DNA of 55,795 bases. Origin: Pirellulales bacterium (GTDB lineage: Bacteria; Planctomycetota; Planctomycetia; Pirellulales; JACPPG01). The DNA is taken from positions 1 through 55,795 of the forward strand of contig DASXEJ010000283.1 in the NCBI GenBank assembly GCA_036490175.1, given 5' to 3'. Positions 1 through 8,795 of this stretch are shown in pieces. Within the stretch, counting starts at the first letter, position 1. Each line of letters starts with the position of its first letter. The notes beneath the pieces are model-generated. The model worked only from the letters and a program-made list of their open reading frames with translations, had not been told where the DNA came from and searched no databases. A program made the translations under genes and the position numbers.

Positions 1-389
1 GCATTGTCGAGCAGGTGCATTTCGTTGCCAGGCAAGGCCGGTATGCCGACGGCGGCCTCGCATAATCGCGACAAGGACTGTGCTTCCTCACCCAGCGAAC
101 GCCAATCGACCGCAGCGCGATTGTGTAGATCGGCCAGCCACTGGCGATACGGGCCGTGGATGCGGGCCGCATAGTCGGCGCGGCGGCGCCCCAAACGCAG
201 TTCGCCGAACATCAAATATGCCCCGGCTCCGACCAGTGGAACGCTGAGGACCACGGCGAGCCAGGCCAACGTGAAACCAACCGGCCGCCCCCGCATGATG
301 ACGCGCACGGACAAACCCAGGCGGATGACCCAGTCGGCCACTAACAGCGAAGTGGTCCACCAACCAGGGGAGTCGATGTGGATAAACAT
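1..389 (-). CDS. Cardiolipin synthase / phospholipase D family protein, N-terminal part (cut by window edge)
   Basis: The frame read leftward from ATG at 389-387 stays open to the window edge and gives 129 residues. It begins MFIHIDSPGWWTTSLLVADW. Two hydrophobic segments (about residues 12-32 and 38-60) are joined by a short basic loop. The second contains GFTLAWLAVVLSVPLVGAGAYLMFGE read in two parts (GFTLAWLAVVL, then PLVGAGAYLMFGE), the usual form of the PLDc_N membrane region of bacterial cardiolipin synthases, followed by RLGRRRADYA. In that family the enzyme condenses two phosphatidylglycerols at the inner membrane. The two HKD catalytic motifs would lie beyond the window, so activity cannot be judged. 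It is divergent from the DUF1992 gene at 594. Confidence 0.8.
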   Translation of the reverse strand, partial: MFIHIDSPGWWTTSLLVADWVIRLGLSVRVIMRGRPVGFTLAWLAVVLSVPLVGAGAYLMFGELRLGRRRADYAARIHGPYRQWLADLHNRAAVDWRSLGEEAQSLSRLCEAAVGIPALPGNEMHLLDN

Positions 390-593
390 GCAAGGCGGTT
401 CTCGACAGGGCAAGTCGTGCCAGGACTATAGGCGGGAAGACGGCGGCCGCCAACTAAGAGTAGCTCCCAGCCAGGGCGCAATGCCGTTGCCGCAATAGCC
501 GGCCGGCCTAAAATCCTATCGGCTAGCCATGGGTGCTGCGGAGATTCCTGGCAGCCAATTCTCGCCAAGTTTGCACAACGAAATGGAACCGTT

Positions 594-818
594 ATGGCAA
601 ACCTTTCCATCGGCATGACCGGACGGGCGCTCGAGATCGTAGCCGAAGACAAACTGCGTGCGGCCATCGATCAAGGCGACTTCGACAATCTGCCCGGCTT
701 CGGCCAGCCGCACCCAATTTTCGACGAAGAGTACGACCCGCACTGGTGGATTCGCCGTAAGCTGGCTCGCGAAGGATTGAGCGGCGCGGCCAGCCCATTT
801 CCCCGTCTCGGCGGATAG
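594..818 (+). CDS. DUF1992 (DnaJ-homologue subfamily C member 28 conserved domain) small protein
   Basis: 74 residues. The DUF1992 signature is nearly complete: EDKLRAAIDQGDFDNLPGFG, then a QPHPIFDEE stretch and DPHWWIRRKLAREGLS. The family is small and cytoplasmic and related to E. coli YhdN and human DNAJC28; its biochemical role is not established. The protein is shorter than many relatives and ends soon after the conserved core. It stands alone, divergent from the cardiolipin synthase fragment and convergent with the aminotransferase that ends at 888. Start ATG 594 lies just before the conserved part, so the start is fairly secure. Confidence 0.85.
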   Translation: MANLSIGMTGRALEIVAEDKLRAAIDQGDFDNLPGFGQPHPIFDEEYDPHWWIRRKLAREGLSGAASPFPRLGG

Positions 819-887
819 CTTTGCCAGTGGGCTCAAATGTTGGCCGGTTGAATAGGACCGTGCAGCTAAGATCGTGAACCGATATCG

Positions 888-2216
888 CTAGCGATCTTGC
901 TTATTGTCGCTGGCGACCTTGCCCAGGGCACGGTCCAATCGTGCCAGCGCCTCGTCGACGTCGGCCGTCGTCATGGCAGCACAAAAGCCGTGATGGCAGG
1001 CGGCGCCGCCGTAATCGTGAAAATACACGCCCTCTTCATTCGCGGCAGCCACGAACCGCAACATCTTCTGCCGATCGTGCGACAGCGTGTCGCGGTAATC
1101 GCGAACTTCCTGCGTGGGTCCGAAATAGATGCCAAACCGCGCGCCGAGCCCTTGCACCCGACCGGCGATGCCGTGCCGCGCCAGCAGCGAGACCAGCCCC
1201 GTATACAGGCGACCAGCCAAGGCATGAATGTGATCGTAGAATCCCGGCGCTCGATAGGCACGCACCGCGGCCAGGCCGGCTGCGACGGGTACCACGTGGC
1301 CGTTATAGGTGCCGCTGTGCTGGCAATCTCCCTCGGGCATCAGGCGGCGCATGATATCGTGACGGCCGCCAAACGCGCTCAGCGGGAAGCCGCCGCCGAC
1401 GGCCTTGCCGATCGTGCATAGGTCGGGCGTCACGCCCAAATATTCCTGCGCCCCGCCCGGTCCCATGCGAAAGGCGCTCAGCACTTCGTCGAAAACCAAT
1501 AGCGCTCCGTGCTTGCTCGTCAGGCGGCGCAGAGCTTCCAAGAACTCGGGCGTGGGCAGGATGCAGCCGGCGTTGTAGTAGATCGGCTCACAGATCGCGG
1601 CGGCCAACCGGTCGCCATGCTGCGAAAATGCTCTCTCCAATAAGTCCGGCCGATTGTACGGCACCACAACCAGCTGCTCGGCCAAGGCGCTCACCATGCC
1701 GGTCGATGCTGGTTCGACCGCGGGATTGGTCTCGGGGCCGGGTCCCGTGGCCGGCGCCGCCAGCGCAAACATCACCTGGTCGTGATAGCCGTGAAAGTTC
1801 CCCTCAAGCTTCAACAGCTTCGTCCGGCCCGTGAACGCACGGGCCAGTCGCAGGCAGTGCATCGTGGCTTCGCTCCCCGAACCGGTGAAGCGAACCAGGT
1901 CGCAACAAGGAATGGCTTCGCATAATTCACGCGCCAACAGGGCGTGCCACTCGTTTTCGTACGAGCACGCCGCGCCACGTGCGAGTGCCGTCTGTACGGC
2001 GGCGAGCACTTGCGGGTCGCCGTGCCCCAGCAGCGTGGCCCCGTGACTGGTACACAGGTCGATGTACTCACGGCCGTCGAGATCCCACACACGGCAGCCC
2101 TCGGCCCGCTCGAAATACATCGGCCGTCCCAGCGCGCGATTTACGCGCGTCGAAGCCGATACACCGCCGGCGAGATACTGTCGGGCTACGTCGAACTGAT
2201 CAGTTGTGCGAGACAT
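888..2216 (-). CDS. Class III PLP-dependent aminotransferase, glutamate-1-semialdehyde 2,1-aminomutase-like
   Basis: About 442 residues from ATG 2216 (MSRTTDQFDVARQYLAGGVS). An open frame extends upstream to 2294, but those 26 Arg/Pro-rich residues look non-coding. Fold-type I motifs are clear: TGSGSEATMHCLRLAR for cofactor phosphate binding, LLVFDEVLSAFRMG with the Asp that contacts the pyridine nitrogen, and TIGKAVGGGFPLSAFGG with the Schiff-base lysine near residue 271. The N-terminus (GGVSASTRVNRALGRPMYF) is typical of glutamate-1-semialdehyde aminomutases, which make 5-aminolevulinate. However, this branch also holds general aminotransferases acting on other substrates, and no tetrapyrrole gene is nearby, so hemL is not assigned. 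The 590-base gap upstream carries short direct repeats that may regulate it. Confidence 0.85.
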   Translation of the reverse strand: MSRTTDQFDVARQYLAGGVSASTRVNRALGRPMYFERAEGCRVWDLDGREYIDLCTSHGATLLGHGDPQVLAAVQTALARGAACSYENEWHALLARELCEAIPCCDLVRFTGSGSEATMHCLRLARAFTGRTKLLKLEGNFHGYHDQVMFALAAPATGPGPETNPAVEPASTGMVSALAEQLVVVPYNRPDLLERAFSQHGDRLAAAICEPIYYNAGCILPTPEFLEALRRLTSKHGALLVFDEVLSAFRMGPGGAQEYLGVTPDLCTIGKAVGGGFPLSAFGGRHDIMRRLMPEGDCQHSGTYNGHVVPVAAGLAAVRAYRAPGFYDHIHALAGRLYTGLVSLLARHGIAGRVQGLGARFGIYFGPTQEVRDYRDTLSHDRQKMLRFVAAANEEGVYFHDYGGAACHHGFCAAMTTADVDEALARLDRALGKVASDNKQDR

Positions 2217-2805
2217 AAGATGCGTGTTTTCTTCAAATGTTGGCGGTCGCGTGGGGATCGTTGCACGGCGAAAGCGGACGGTGCGGACCACCATATCACG
2301 AAATCTTGCTACGTGCAGCGAGCAGATTTTTGCGCCCGACCGCGGTTGGCCTCGTCCGCATTCTGTCCGCGCTTGGTCAATGCCGTAGGCGGCCGAAAAT
2401 CGGGCAAAATTAGACGCAAGATATTTCCCCTGACCAGGATCCGCGCCGGGAATTATTCAATTAATGGAATTATTCAACGCTGAAATAATTAACGACTTGA
2501 CGACAAACCACGACCTGTAAACGCGCGCCTTAGGCCCTCGCGGACAGTGCGACATGCGATGAACGATCGCGCCGAGTCACTCGTGGTGCAAAGCTGATCT
2601 GCAAAAGAAACGTAGCGTCCAGGCAAGCCATACAAACGCTCGTGCTCTAATGGAAACAGACGCGCTTTTAAGAACTCTTGAATGCTCTTGTGACGTGCAT
2701 TCTACAGGCCGCGTTGGCACGATTGCTGGCTGCGATTCCCTTTTTCCCCAGGGCACCTTTCGCCGTTCACCGCGTGAGCAGATCGAAAGCGGCTCGCATC
2801 CGTTG
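2217..2805. other. 589-base gene-free stretch upstream of the aminotransferase
   Basis: No convincing gene is seen here. The middle (about 2400-2520) is richer in A+T than its surroundings and holds the GGAATTATTCAA direct repeats listed separately. The open frames crossing 2577-2805 are antisense to the next gene or rich in Arg, Ser and Cys without any family motif. It probably holds the leftward promoter of the aminotransferase. Confidence 0.5.
2449..2477. repeat. Two direct copies of GGAATTATTCAA, 17 bases apart
   Basis: Perfect 12-base copies at 2449-2460 and 2466-2477 are separated by TTAAT. They are followed within a few bases by TGAAATAATT (2481-2490), an imperfect inverted copy. Direct copies spaced 17 bases apart, about 230 bases upstream of the aminotransferase start, could be a binding site. 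There is no further evidence for a function. Confidence 0.5.
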
Positions 2806-3372
2806 TTATGTGCTTTTAGCAGTCGACGACAAATCTGAAGAGGGCAGATTTGCGGACGCGTTATTCTTCGACTGCGCATCGACGGGCTTGGCAACTGACC
2901 GCACCGTGAGGCGAAAGCGCCATGCGCTGAATGCCGCCACGAGCATGGCAACAAGGCCCGGTATCAGCATTGTCACACGCACCTGCCACACAAACACCGG
3001 GCCTGTGTTAAGAGGGACGCCGCTGTGCCGGTAAGCGAATCCCGGGATGGCTATCGCTAGCGCGTTGGCGGAACTGCCGCGGTCCAGCAATCTCGCGTAT
3101 TGCAGGGCTGAGTTCCGAATCTCCCTCACGACGAACGGATTTTTAAAGTACGAGACCGGGTTCAAGAGAACGTCGGTCAGTGGGAAATTGCTGCACAATT
3201 CCAACGTACCATCGACGAGCGAGACCGTCGGCCGGAAGTTGCCCCCCTTGAAAGTGACGTCCATAACGTCGTCCGGAAAACTCACGAACCATGACGCGCC
3301 CCAGTAGCCAAGGCAGGTAATTCCAACCATCGCCGAAAGGATCGCCGTCCACTCGTACAAGGACCGCTTCAT
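2806..3372 (-). CDS. Hypothetical membrane protein, two predicted membrane spans
   Basis: 188 residues, no family recognised. A hydrophobic span at about residues 9-31 (AILSAMVGITCLGYWGASW) is followed by a roughly 100-residue soluble part containing KGGNFRPTVSLVDGTLELC. A second span lies at about 134-155 (MLIPGLVAMLVAAFSAWRF), and the tail is short and Ser/Ala/Lys-rich. The layout suggests both ends in the cytoplasm and the middle outside. Coding is supported by sensible composition over the full length and by both spans falling in the same frame. Its base composition looks lower in GC than its neighbours, so recent acquisition is possible. No partner gene is obvious. Confidence 0.65.
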   Translation of the reverse strand: MKRSLYEWTAILSAMVGITCLGYWGASWFVSFPDDVMDVTFKGGNFRPTVSLVDGTLELCSNFPLTDVLLNPVSYFKNPFVVREIRNSALQYARLLDRGSSANALAIAIPGFAYRHSGVPLNTGPVFVWQVRVTMLIPGLVAMLVAAFSAWRFRLTVRSVAKPVDAQSKNNASANLPSSDLSSTAKST

Positions 3373-3537
3373 TCGTCACCGACCGTTGTAAAAAAATCGG
3401 GCAGTTCCGCAGATGGCACAGATTCGATAGAAGGCATCGAAAGGGGACGCTTCTTTGTTTTAATGCGCCTGCGGCGTGAATGCCATCGACGATCGATCGT
3501 GGGCCATGTACGCCCGACGTAGGAGCGGTCTCTTTTT

Positions 3538-4665
3538 TTACGGTAACTTGTATTTGCCGATCCGATCGTTGTGCAGGCTGCCCAGGTAGAGGTGGCCGTT
3601 GCGCTCGAATGCCGAAGTAATTTCGCGAAGGTTCTTGCCCGTCGGGTCTTGGATGCTGTCGAGGATTTGCCCCTGCTCGTCGAGCTTGACGACAAAGGCA
3701 TAGGGCTGCGCCTTGGGCCACAGGAAGGCCGGCATTTTGGCCAGGACTCCTTTCAGGTACGGACGCGGGGCCAGCCAGTCGGCGTCGTCGTTGCGCACCG
3801 TGAACAAAGCCAGCCAAAATATCCCCTGTCCGTTAGACGTGATATTGTCAGGATAGCCCGGCAAGTTGTCGACAAACACTTCCGACTGTCCGGCTCGATC
3901 ACCGCTAAGCCAGTAGCGCATGATACGAAAGCGGTACGTTTCATTGACGAGCACGAAGTCTTCGTTTTGCGAAAGCGCGACGCCATTGGCAAAGTACAAG
4001 CCGCGGAGCAGGGTCGTTGTATCGCGCGTTGCCGGATCGTAACTCACCAGCCGCCCGTGCGGGCGCCCTTCGAGCATGTCGTACAGATATTCATCGGGGC
4101 CAAATTTGGCGCTGGCGTCGGAGAAATAGATCGTGCCATTGCGGGCGATCGCCACGTCGTCGGCAAAGCCGAGCCGCTCGTTATCGGCGCCGTTCACGAG
4201 TACGGTGATATTGCCCGCCGGGTCGATCGATAACACACCGCGGGCCGAATCGGCCACAATCAGATTGCCGTCGGGCGCCATGCAGAGCCCCACGGGCCGG
4301 CCGCCGGTTTCGGCCAGGGTGTTGACCGTGCCATCGGGATCGATGCGCAGCACCTTGCCATCGGCGGTGCCGGTAAAAACGCGGCCGGCCGTGTCGACCT
4401 CGACGTCCTCAGGGCCATTAACCAGACCGACGGCGATCTGCTCGGCCGAGGCCAGACGATCGTTCGGCGCCAGCACGCCCGTAAGCGGCGGCTTGAGAGG
4501 TGGCTCGTATGCCACGGGATCGATCGGCGAGGGCCACGCGAAGACATATATCGCCAATCCGATGACTATGACCGCCGCTAGGACCAGAAAACGCTTCAGC
4601 TCGCGGCGCCGCGCCGGTGGCGCGACCGCGCTGTCCGTCGGCTGTTCGGCATGGGCGTCCGTCAT
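3538..4665 (-). CDS. Membrane-anchored SMP-30/strictosidine-synthase-like six-bladed beta-propeller protein
   Basis: 375 residues from ATG 4665, chosen because GAGGAG lies about 9 bases upstream; a GTG at 4680 is in frame but lacks such a site. One membrane span near residues 26-48 (LKRFLVLAAVIVIGLAIYVF) is followed by a propeller rich in blade motifs such as GRPVGLCMAPDGNLIVADS and FADDVAIARNGTIYFSDASA. The stretches FANGVALSQNEDFVLVNET, RIMRYWLSG and LPGYPDNITSNGQGIFWLAL match the strictosidine-synthase/APMAP branch, which contains lactonases and esterases rather than alkaloid enzymes in bacteria. Substrate unknown. The domain probably faces the periplasm. Confidence 0.85.
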   Translation of the reverse strand: MTDAHAEQPTDSAVAPPARRRELKRFLVLAAVIVIGLAIYVFAWPSPIDPVAYEPPLKPPLTGVLAPNDRLASAEQIAVGLVNGPEDVEVDTAGRVFTGTADGKVLRIDPDGTVNTLAETGGRPVGLCMAPDGNLIVADSARGVLSIDPAGNITVLVNGADNERLGFADDVAIARNGTIYFSDASAKFGPDEYLYDMLEGRPHGRLVSYDPATRDTTTLLRGLYFANGVALSQNEDFVLVNETYRFRIMRYWLSGDRAGQSEVFVDNLPGYPDNITSNGQGIFWLALFTVRNDDADWLAPRPYLKGVLAKMPAFLWPKAQPYAFVVKLDEQGQILDSIQDPTGKNLREITSAFERNGHLYLGSLHNDRIGKYKLP

Positions 4666-4754
4666 GATGAAACTCCTCACAAATTATCTAGCGCCACCGG
4701 ATTCGCGCGCCTGCATCCATTTTTACAGGAACAATACAACCCGCCGATTCACCA

Positions 4755-4835
4755 TCTGCGTAATTTGCGTCATCTGTGGACATTCTTGATCTTTCAGAAA
4801 ACGAATTTATCTGCAGAGAACGCAGATTACGCAGA
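4755..4835. repeat. Imperfect inverted repeat of the TCTGCGTAATCTGCG type
   Basis: The left arm 4755-4780 and the right arm 4810-4835 pair at 21 of 26 positions; each is built of TCTGCGTAAT(T/C)TGCGT words. The loop is about 29 bases. It lies in the 270-base gap between the leftward methyltransferase and the SMP-30-like gene, downstream of neither coding end by a clear terminator tract. A single arm of related sequence is seen at 16325-16356. Confidence 0.7.
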
Positions 4836-4934
4836 AAAAAATACCGCTTGCCTGCCTATCGGACAGGCTGGGGCGACGGGTCGCACTTGCTCGGGCCATG
4901 ACGCTCGGACTGAGTTCTGATGGCTGCGATCTCG

Positions 4935-5792
4935 CTAGCGCGACACGGCCACTATCGCGTAGACGCGGTGCGGAATCGTTAATGGGTCTTGCGGGAATTG
5001 TTCGGCCAATAGTTGCGCCAGTTCTTGGTCGAAGCGAATGACGTCGATTTCTGAGAGTGTGGCCGCGACTCCGGCACTGGCCCGAATGCGGCCCCGCCAA
5101 CCTTCGTGACTATAGGGGACCATATGGTCGAAGGAAAATGTTTCGATCTCGGTGAAGCCAGCCGCAGACACGCCGGGTAGCCACTGCGGATAGCATCCAT
5201 GGCTGCCTCCAAAGTGCCAATCGGGATTGCAGCGCTCGATAAGCTTTTCGGTCGCTTCCACGGGGCTGCCGGCCAGGGGTAGCCAGTCGAAGTGGGCAAT
5301 CACCAGGAGACCATCGGCTGTGAGCACGCGGCGGGCTTCGGCGGCGGCCGTCGTGCGATCGAACCAATGCCAGCATTGTCCGGCCGTGATCACATCCTGT
5401 GTCGCTGATTCGAGTGGCAAGGCTTCGGACTTGGCAATGACGTAGTCCAGGGCCAAGTGCGTCTCCTCGGCAAGTCGACACCCCTCGCGCAGCATCGGCG
5501 CGGCCGGATCGAGAGCCGTCACACGGCAGCCGGCCGCGGCCAATCCACGCGCGAGCGTGCCGGTGCCGGAACCCAGGTCAAGCACGCGCTGGCCGGGTAG
5601 GCCAACGTGGAACGTCCGCAATCGTGCGAAGAACTCGTCCGGGAACCCGGCGCGATGCCGGCCGTAGTCATTGGCCGTACGTCCGAAGTCGACGCGACGG
5701 TTGAACTCTTCGGTTCTGTCTTGTGCGGGGCGGCTCACGATAACTGGAAATCGCGCGGTGTGCGTTGGTGTTGGCTTGGAGCGTGTCTTCAA
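4935..5792 (-). CDS. Class I SAM-dependent methyltransferase (Methyltransf_11 type)
   Basis: 285 residues if a TTG at 5792 is used; an in-frame GTG at 5738 would start just before the conserved core and is equally likely. Motif I is VLDLGSGTGTLARGLAAAG at about residues 70-88, followed by VTALDPAAPML with the acidic residue expected to bind the SAM ribose. The later stretch ITAGQCWHWFD is characteristic of this branch, as is VLTADGLLVIAHFDWLP. The opening RRVDFGRTANDYGRHRAGFP is typical of trans-aconitate-methyltransferase-like small-molecule enzymes. Substrate unknown. It is encoded alone, on the same strand as its neighbours on both sides. Confidence 0.85.
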   Translation of the reverse strand: MKTRSKPTPTHTARFPVIVSRPAQDRTEEFNRRVDFGRTANDYGRHRAGFPDEFFARLRTFHVGLPGQRVLDLGSGTGTLARGLAAAGCRVTALDPAAPMLREGCRLAEETHLALDYVIAKSEALPLESATQDVITAGQCWHWFDRTTAAAEARRVLTADGLLVIAHFDWLPLAGSPVEATEKLIERCNPDWHFGGSHGCYPQWLPGVSAAGFTEIETFSFDHMVPYSHEGWRGRIRASAGVAATLSEIDVIRFDQELAQLLAEQFPQDPLTIPHRVYAIVAVSR

Positions 5793-5826
5793 AAGCGCAT
5801 GATTCGCCTAAAGACATGCGCCAGCG

Positions 5827-6942
5827 TCACTGAAAGACGGTGTCTTTGATGCCATCCAGACAGGCACCCGAAGCATCTTCCGAGCGATTGCTGGCGGCAA
5901 TGTATACGATGTCTTCATCGACGTATCGGATGAATTCCGCATAGAACACGCCATTGCTGCCGTTATGCGAAGTGACCCTTGTACGGCGTGGCGAGTCGGT
6001 CAGTACCCATCCGTAGCTGTACCAAGAGTCTGCATCTGGCCCCATCTCGACCTTCCGCGAAAACATTTTTGCCTTTGCTTCCTTCGAGAGCACCTGGTCG
6101 CCCAGCAGCGCCTTGTGCCAGCGATACAGGTCCCCGACGGTCGAAAGTACGCCGCCATTTCCGCGTAGGTTCCAGTAGGGACCGTCCTCAGCCCAGTTCT
6201 TATCGAGTGGTGTGCCCCAATCCGTGCTTCTCTTGTAGCCATGAGCAACGGTGTCGGGGTCCCATTTCGGCAGCAGATAGCCCGTATTCTTCATTGCAGC
6301 TGGCAACCACAGTTGCTCGCGCAAGTAGGCTTCGTACGTTTGTCCGGTCACCTGCTCGATCACGGCTGCCAACAGGCTGAACCCAGAATTGGCGTAGCGA
6401 TGCCCCCGACCGGGGGAGAACAGCAGCTTTGACCGTAGCGCCATTTCGACGATCCACTCGCGCGTGGCGGGTTCGTAGTCGCCGCCGAAATCTCCCTCCA
6501 AGCCCGCGCTGTGCGTGAGTAGGTGGAAGAGCGTAATTTGCGATTTGTCCTCGGGGACATTCCTGAAATACTTGCCGAGCTTGTCTTCCGCGCTGAGCTT
6601 CCCCTGTGATTCCAGTTTGGCGATCGCGGCACCGGTAAATTGCTTGGTGAGGGAGCCGATATCAAAAACCGTCCGAGACGTGAACGGTATCTGCTTCTCT
6701 CGATTTGCCAGTCCATAACCCTTGGCAATTACGACATTGCCACCCTTGGCGACTAATAGAGCACCGCTGAATCCTGACTCCGCTCGCTTCTTCATATCCT
6801 CGTCAAGCTTCCGTCCGAGCGGCCCTTCAACCTTATCCAAGTCGGCCGGCGCCGTCGCACCTGCAATTCTGCAAAGTCCTAGTACGAAGGCGACAAAAAC
6901 AGGCAATAACAGCCCGCGGTACAATCTCTCGCTCGGGATCAT
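5827..6942 (-). CDS. Secreted serine hydrolase of the beta-lactamase class C / PBP4* family
   Basis: 371 residues from ATG 6942. Longer open frame exists up to 7149 but would overlap the cupin gene, whose stop is at 7028; ATG 6975 is the other option. A signal peptide is visible (YRGLLLPVFVAFVLGLCRI, then AGATA). Catalytic motifs: S97-L-T-K100 in FDIGSLTKQFTGAAIAKL, the Y183-A-N185 element in HRYANSGFSLL, and an H-N-G triad in TSHNGSNGVF. The middle part ITLFHLLTHSAGLEGDFGG is typical. The family includes D,D-peptidases, esterases and true beta-lactamases; sequence alone does not decide which. It probably acts in the periplasm. Confidence 0.88.
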   Translation of the reverse strand: MIPSERLYRGLLLPVFVAFVLGLCRIAGATAPADLDKVEGPLGRKLDEDMKKRAESGFSGALLVAKGGNVVIAKGYGLANREKQIPFTSRTVFDIGSLTKQFTGAAIAKLESQGKLSAEDKLGKYFRNVPEDKSQITLFHLLTHSAGLEGDFGGDYEPATREWIVEMALRSKLLFSPGRGHRYANSGFSLLAAVIEQVTGQTYEAYLREQLWLPAAMKNTGYLLPKWDPDTVAHGYKRSTDWGTPLDKNWAEDGPYWNLRGNGGVLSTVGDLYRWHKALLGDQVLSKEAKAKMFSRKVEMGPDADSWYSYGWVLTDSPRRTRVTSHNGSNGVFYAEFIRYVDEDIVYIAASNRSEDASGACLDGIKDTVFQ

Positions 6943-7027
6943 GATTTGCTCGGAGAGCGCAGGTTCAATTTGCATGATTCGATAAAAACCACGACGACTT
7001 CCGCCCGCGTTGTCTCTAAGGCGCAGG

Positions 7028-7396
7028 TCAGCCCACGGCATCGCGATGGACCGTATCGGGCGAGAATGCTGGCAGACAAACGGCGATGTATTCGGCCCCC
7101 TCGCTTTCGGGCGTGCTATAGGCGACCCATTCTCCCCGCGGGATGACAATGGCCTGGCCGGCGCAGGCGTCGATGGTTTCCGTGCGCGTGGTGGCGCGGA
7201 GCATGCCGCGCAGCACGACCGAGTATTCGTCGAACTCCGGCGTCTGGCCAGGTTCGACCCAGCCGGCGGGACTTTTCATCCGCGCGATACTGACCGGCGT
7301 GGTGTGCGAGTTGACACGGCCGATGAACTCTTCGATCACTTTGGGCTTATTGCCTGCCGCTTGTACCACGGCCGGTCGAGAGATAAGCGTTGCCAT
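7028..7396 (-). CDS. Small cupin-domain protein
   Basis: 122 residues forming one beta-barrel domain. Cupin motif 1 is approximated by GQTPEFDEYSVVLRGMLRA, and motif 2 by the GQAIVIPRGEWVAYSTPE region. The usual metal-binding histidines are mostly absent: the first motif has PEFDEY rather than HxH. Metal binding is therefore uncertain and the protein may bind a ligand without metal. Start ATG 7396 is preceded by an AGGAG site. It lies downstream of the quinone reductase (117-base gap, same strand) and upstream of the serine hydrolase, so co-transcription is possible. Confidence 0.8.
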   Translation of the reverse strand: MATLISRPAVVQAAGNKPKVIEEFIGRVNSHTTPVSIARMKSPAGWVEPGQTPEFDEYSVVLRGMLRATTRTETIDACAGQAIVIPRGEWVAYSTPESEGAEYIAVCLPAFSPDTVHRDAVG

Positions 7397-7512
7397 GCAA
7401 TACGGACTCCTGGATAATGCAACTTGATGAATGCAAAACCGACGAAAACGTCACTGTGCGCGGCGCAGATTGAGGCGGTCGTCCGGCGCACGCGCGCCTC
7501 GTTCATCGTCCG

Positions 7513-8502
7513 TCATCCCATGTTTACATCAAGGATGATCTTGCCCACGGCACGTCGCGACGTGAGATGGTCCATGGCGTCGGCCACGCGCGCCAGCGGG
7601 TAGCGTGCGGCGATGACTGGTTTGAGATGGCCCGTCTTGTAAAGGTTCATCAAGTCTTGCCAGCCTTGCTCGATCTTGGCCGGGTCCATCTGTCGGTAGT
7701 AGCCCCAATGCAGCCCGACCACGCTGTAATTCTTGACCAGCAAGTGGTTTCCCTTGAAGTTGGGAAATTTGCCGCTGGTAAAGCCGATGATCACCAGCCG
7801 CCCCTCGAAGGCAATGCAACGCGTGCTCTGTTCAGAGAGGTCGCCGCCGACCGGATCGTAAATCACGTCCGCGCCGTGACCGGCGGTGGCCGCCTTGACA
7901 GCCTCGACAAAGTTCTCGGTCTGATAATTCACCACCACGTCTGCTCCGGCTGCGAGCACGGCGGCGCGCTTATCGTCCGAGCCGACGGTGCCGATGATCT
8001 TGCCGGCCCCCAGGGCGCGGGCGATTTGCACGGCGGCTAGCCCGACACCTCCGGCCGCCGAGTGGACCAGCACGTTTTCGCCCCGAGCCAGTTGGCCACG
8101 ATAGACCAGGCCGAAATAGGACGTCTGATAGACCAACGAAAAGGCGGCCGCCTCGGCATCGTCGAGCCCTGGCGGCAAAGATCGAACCGAGTGAACAGGG
8201 GCGATGGCGTACTCGGCGAACGCTCCCAGATCGCACTGCGCCAGCACGCGGGTGCCGGGGGGAAATTTCGCGGCGGCCTCGGCCCCTGCCTGTTCGACGG
8301 TGCCGGCCAATTCAAAGCCGGGTGTAAAGGGGAGCGGCGGCTTGACCTGATACAGCCCCTGGATGATGAGGACGTCGGGAAAGTTTAGCGAGGCGGCCGC
8401 TACGCGGACCAGCACCTCGGCGGGACCAGGCTGCGGTCGGGGCAGATCTTCGATGGTCAGCCCGGACGGCTGGCACCAATTCGTACAGCGAACAGCCTTC
8501 AT
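7513..8502 (-). CDS. Zinc-independent NADPH:quinone oxidoreductase, MDR superfamily
   Basis: 329 residues, the normal size. The GroES-like N-terminal half contains SLNFPDVLIIQGLYQVKP (about residues 38-55) and TPGFELAGTVEQAG. The Rossmann half starts with SAAGGVGLAAVQIARALGA (about 148-166), followed by GTVGSDDKRA. The zinc-binding cysteines of alcohol dehydrogenases are missing, which is normal for quinone and acryloyl-CoA reductases of this group. It should catalyse NAD(P)H-dependent reduction of a quinone or enone in the cytoplasm. The start ATG is preceded by GGAG. It is the first gene of a possible leftward group with the cupin and serine hydrolase genes. Confidence 0.9.
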   Translation of the reverse strand: MKAVRCTNWCQPSGLTIEDLPRPQPGPAEVLVRVAAASLNFPDVLIIQGLYQVKPPLPFTPGFELAGTVEQAGAEAAAKFPPGTRVLAQCDLGAFAEYAIAPVHSVRSLPPGLDDAEAAAFSLVYQTSYFGLVYRGQLARGENVLVHSAAGGVGLAAVQIARALGAGKIIGTVGSDDKRAAVLAAGADVVVNYQTENFVEAVKAATAGHGADVIYDPVGGDLSEQSTRCIAFEGRLVIIGFTSGKFPNFKGNHLLVKNYSVVGLHWGYYRQMDPAKIEQGWQDLMNLYKTGHLKPVIAARYPLARVADAMDHLTSRRAVGKIILDVNMG

Positions 8503-8795
8503 TCTGGCAGCTCCGGGGTGGGATACCGTGGGACACGCCCCTTGGCGACGGGCAGTTTATGATGGAATTGGGATGGACACAAATCGCTGGTGTCGGAAGA
8601 CTTGCGTGAGCAAGCGCGACACAGCGCAGGCGCGGGATGGCCGGTTCCTGCTCCGCGTGTGTCGGGCCGGGGGCTGACCAAAATTGCAGGGCAATTGTCA
8701 TGCACGTGGCGATACCCGGCGGTCGCGGCGGTGTTTATCATGTGGGGACCGTAATATTTCCGGCTTCATCCCACTCGTTACGGGGAATTGCCAGT

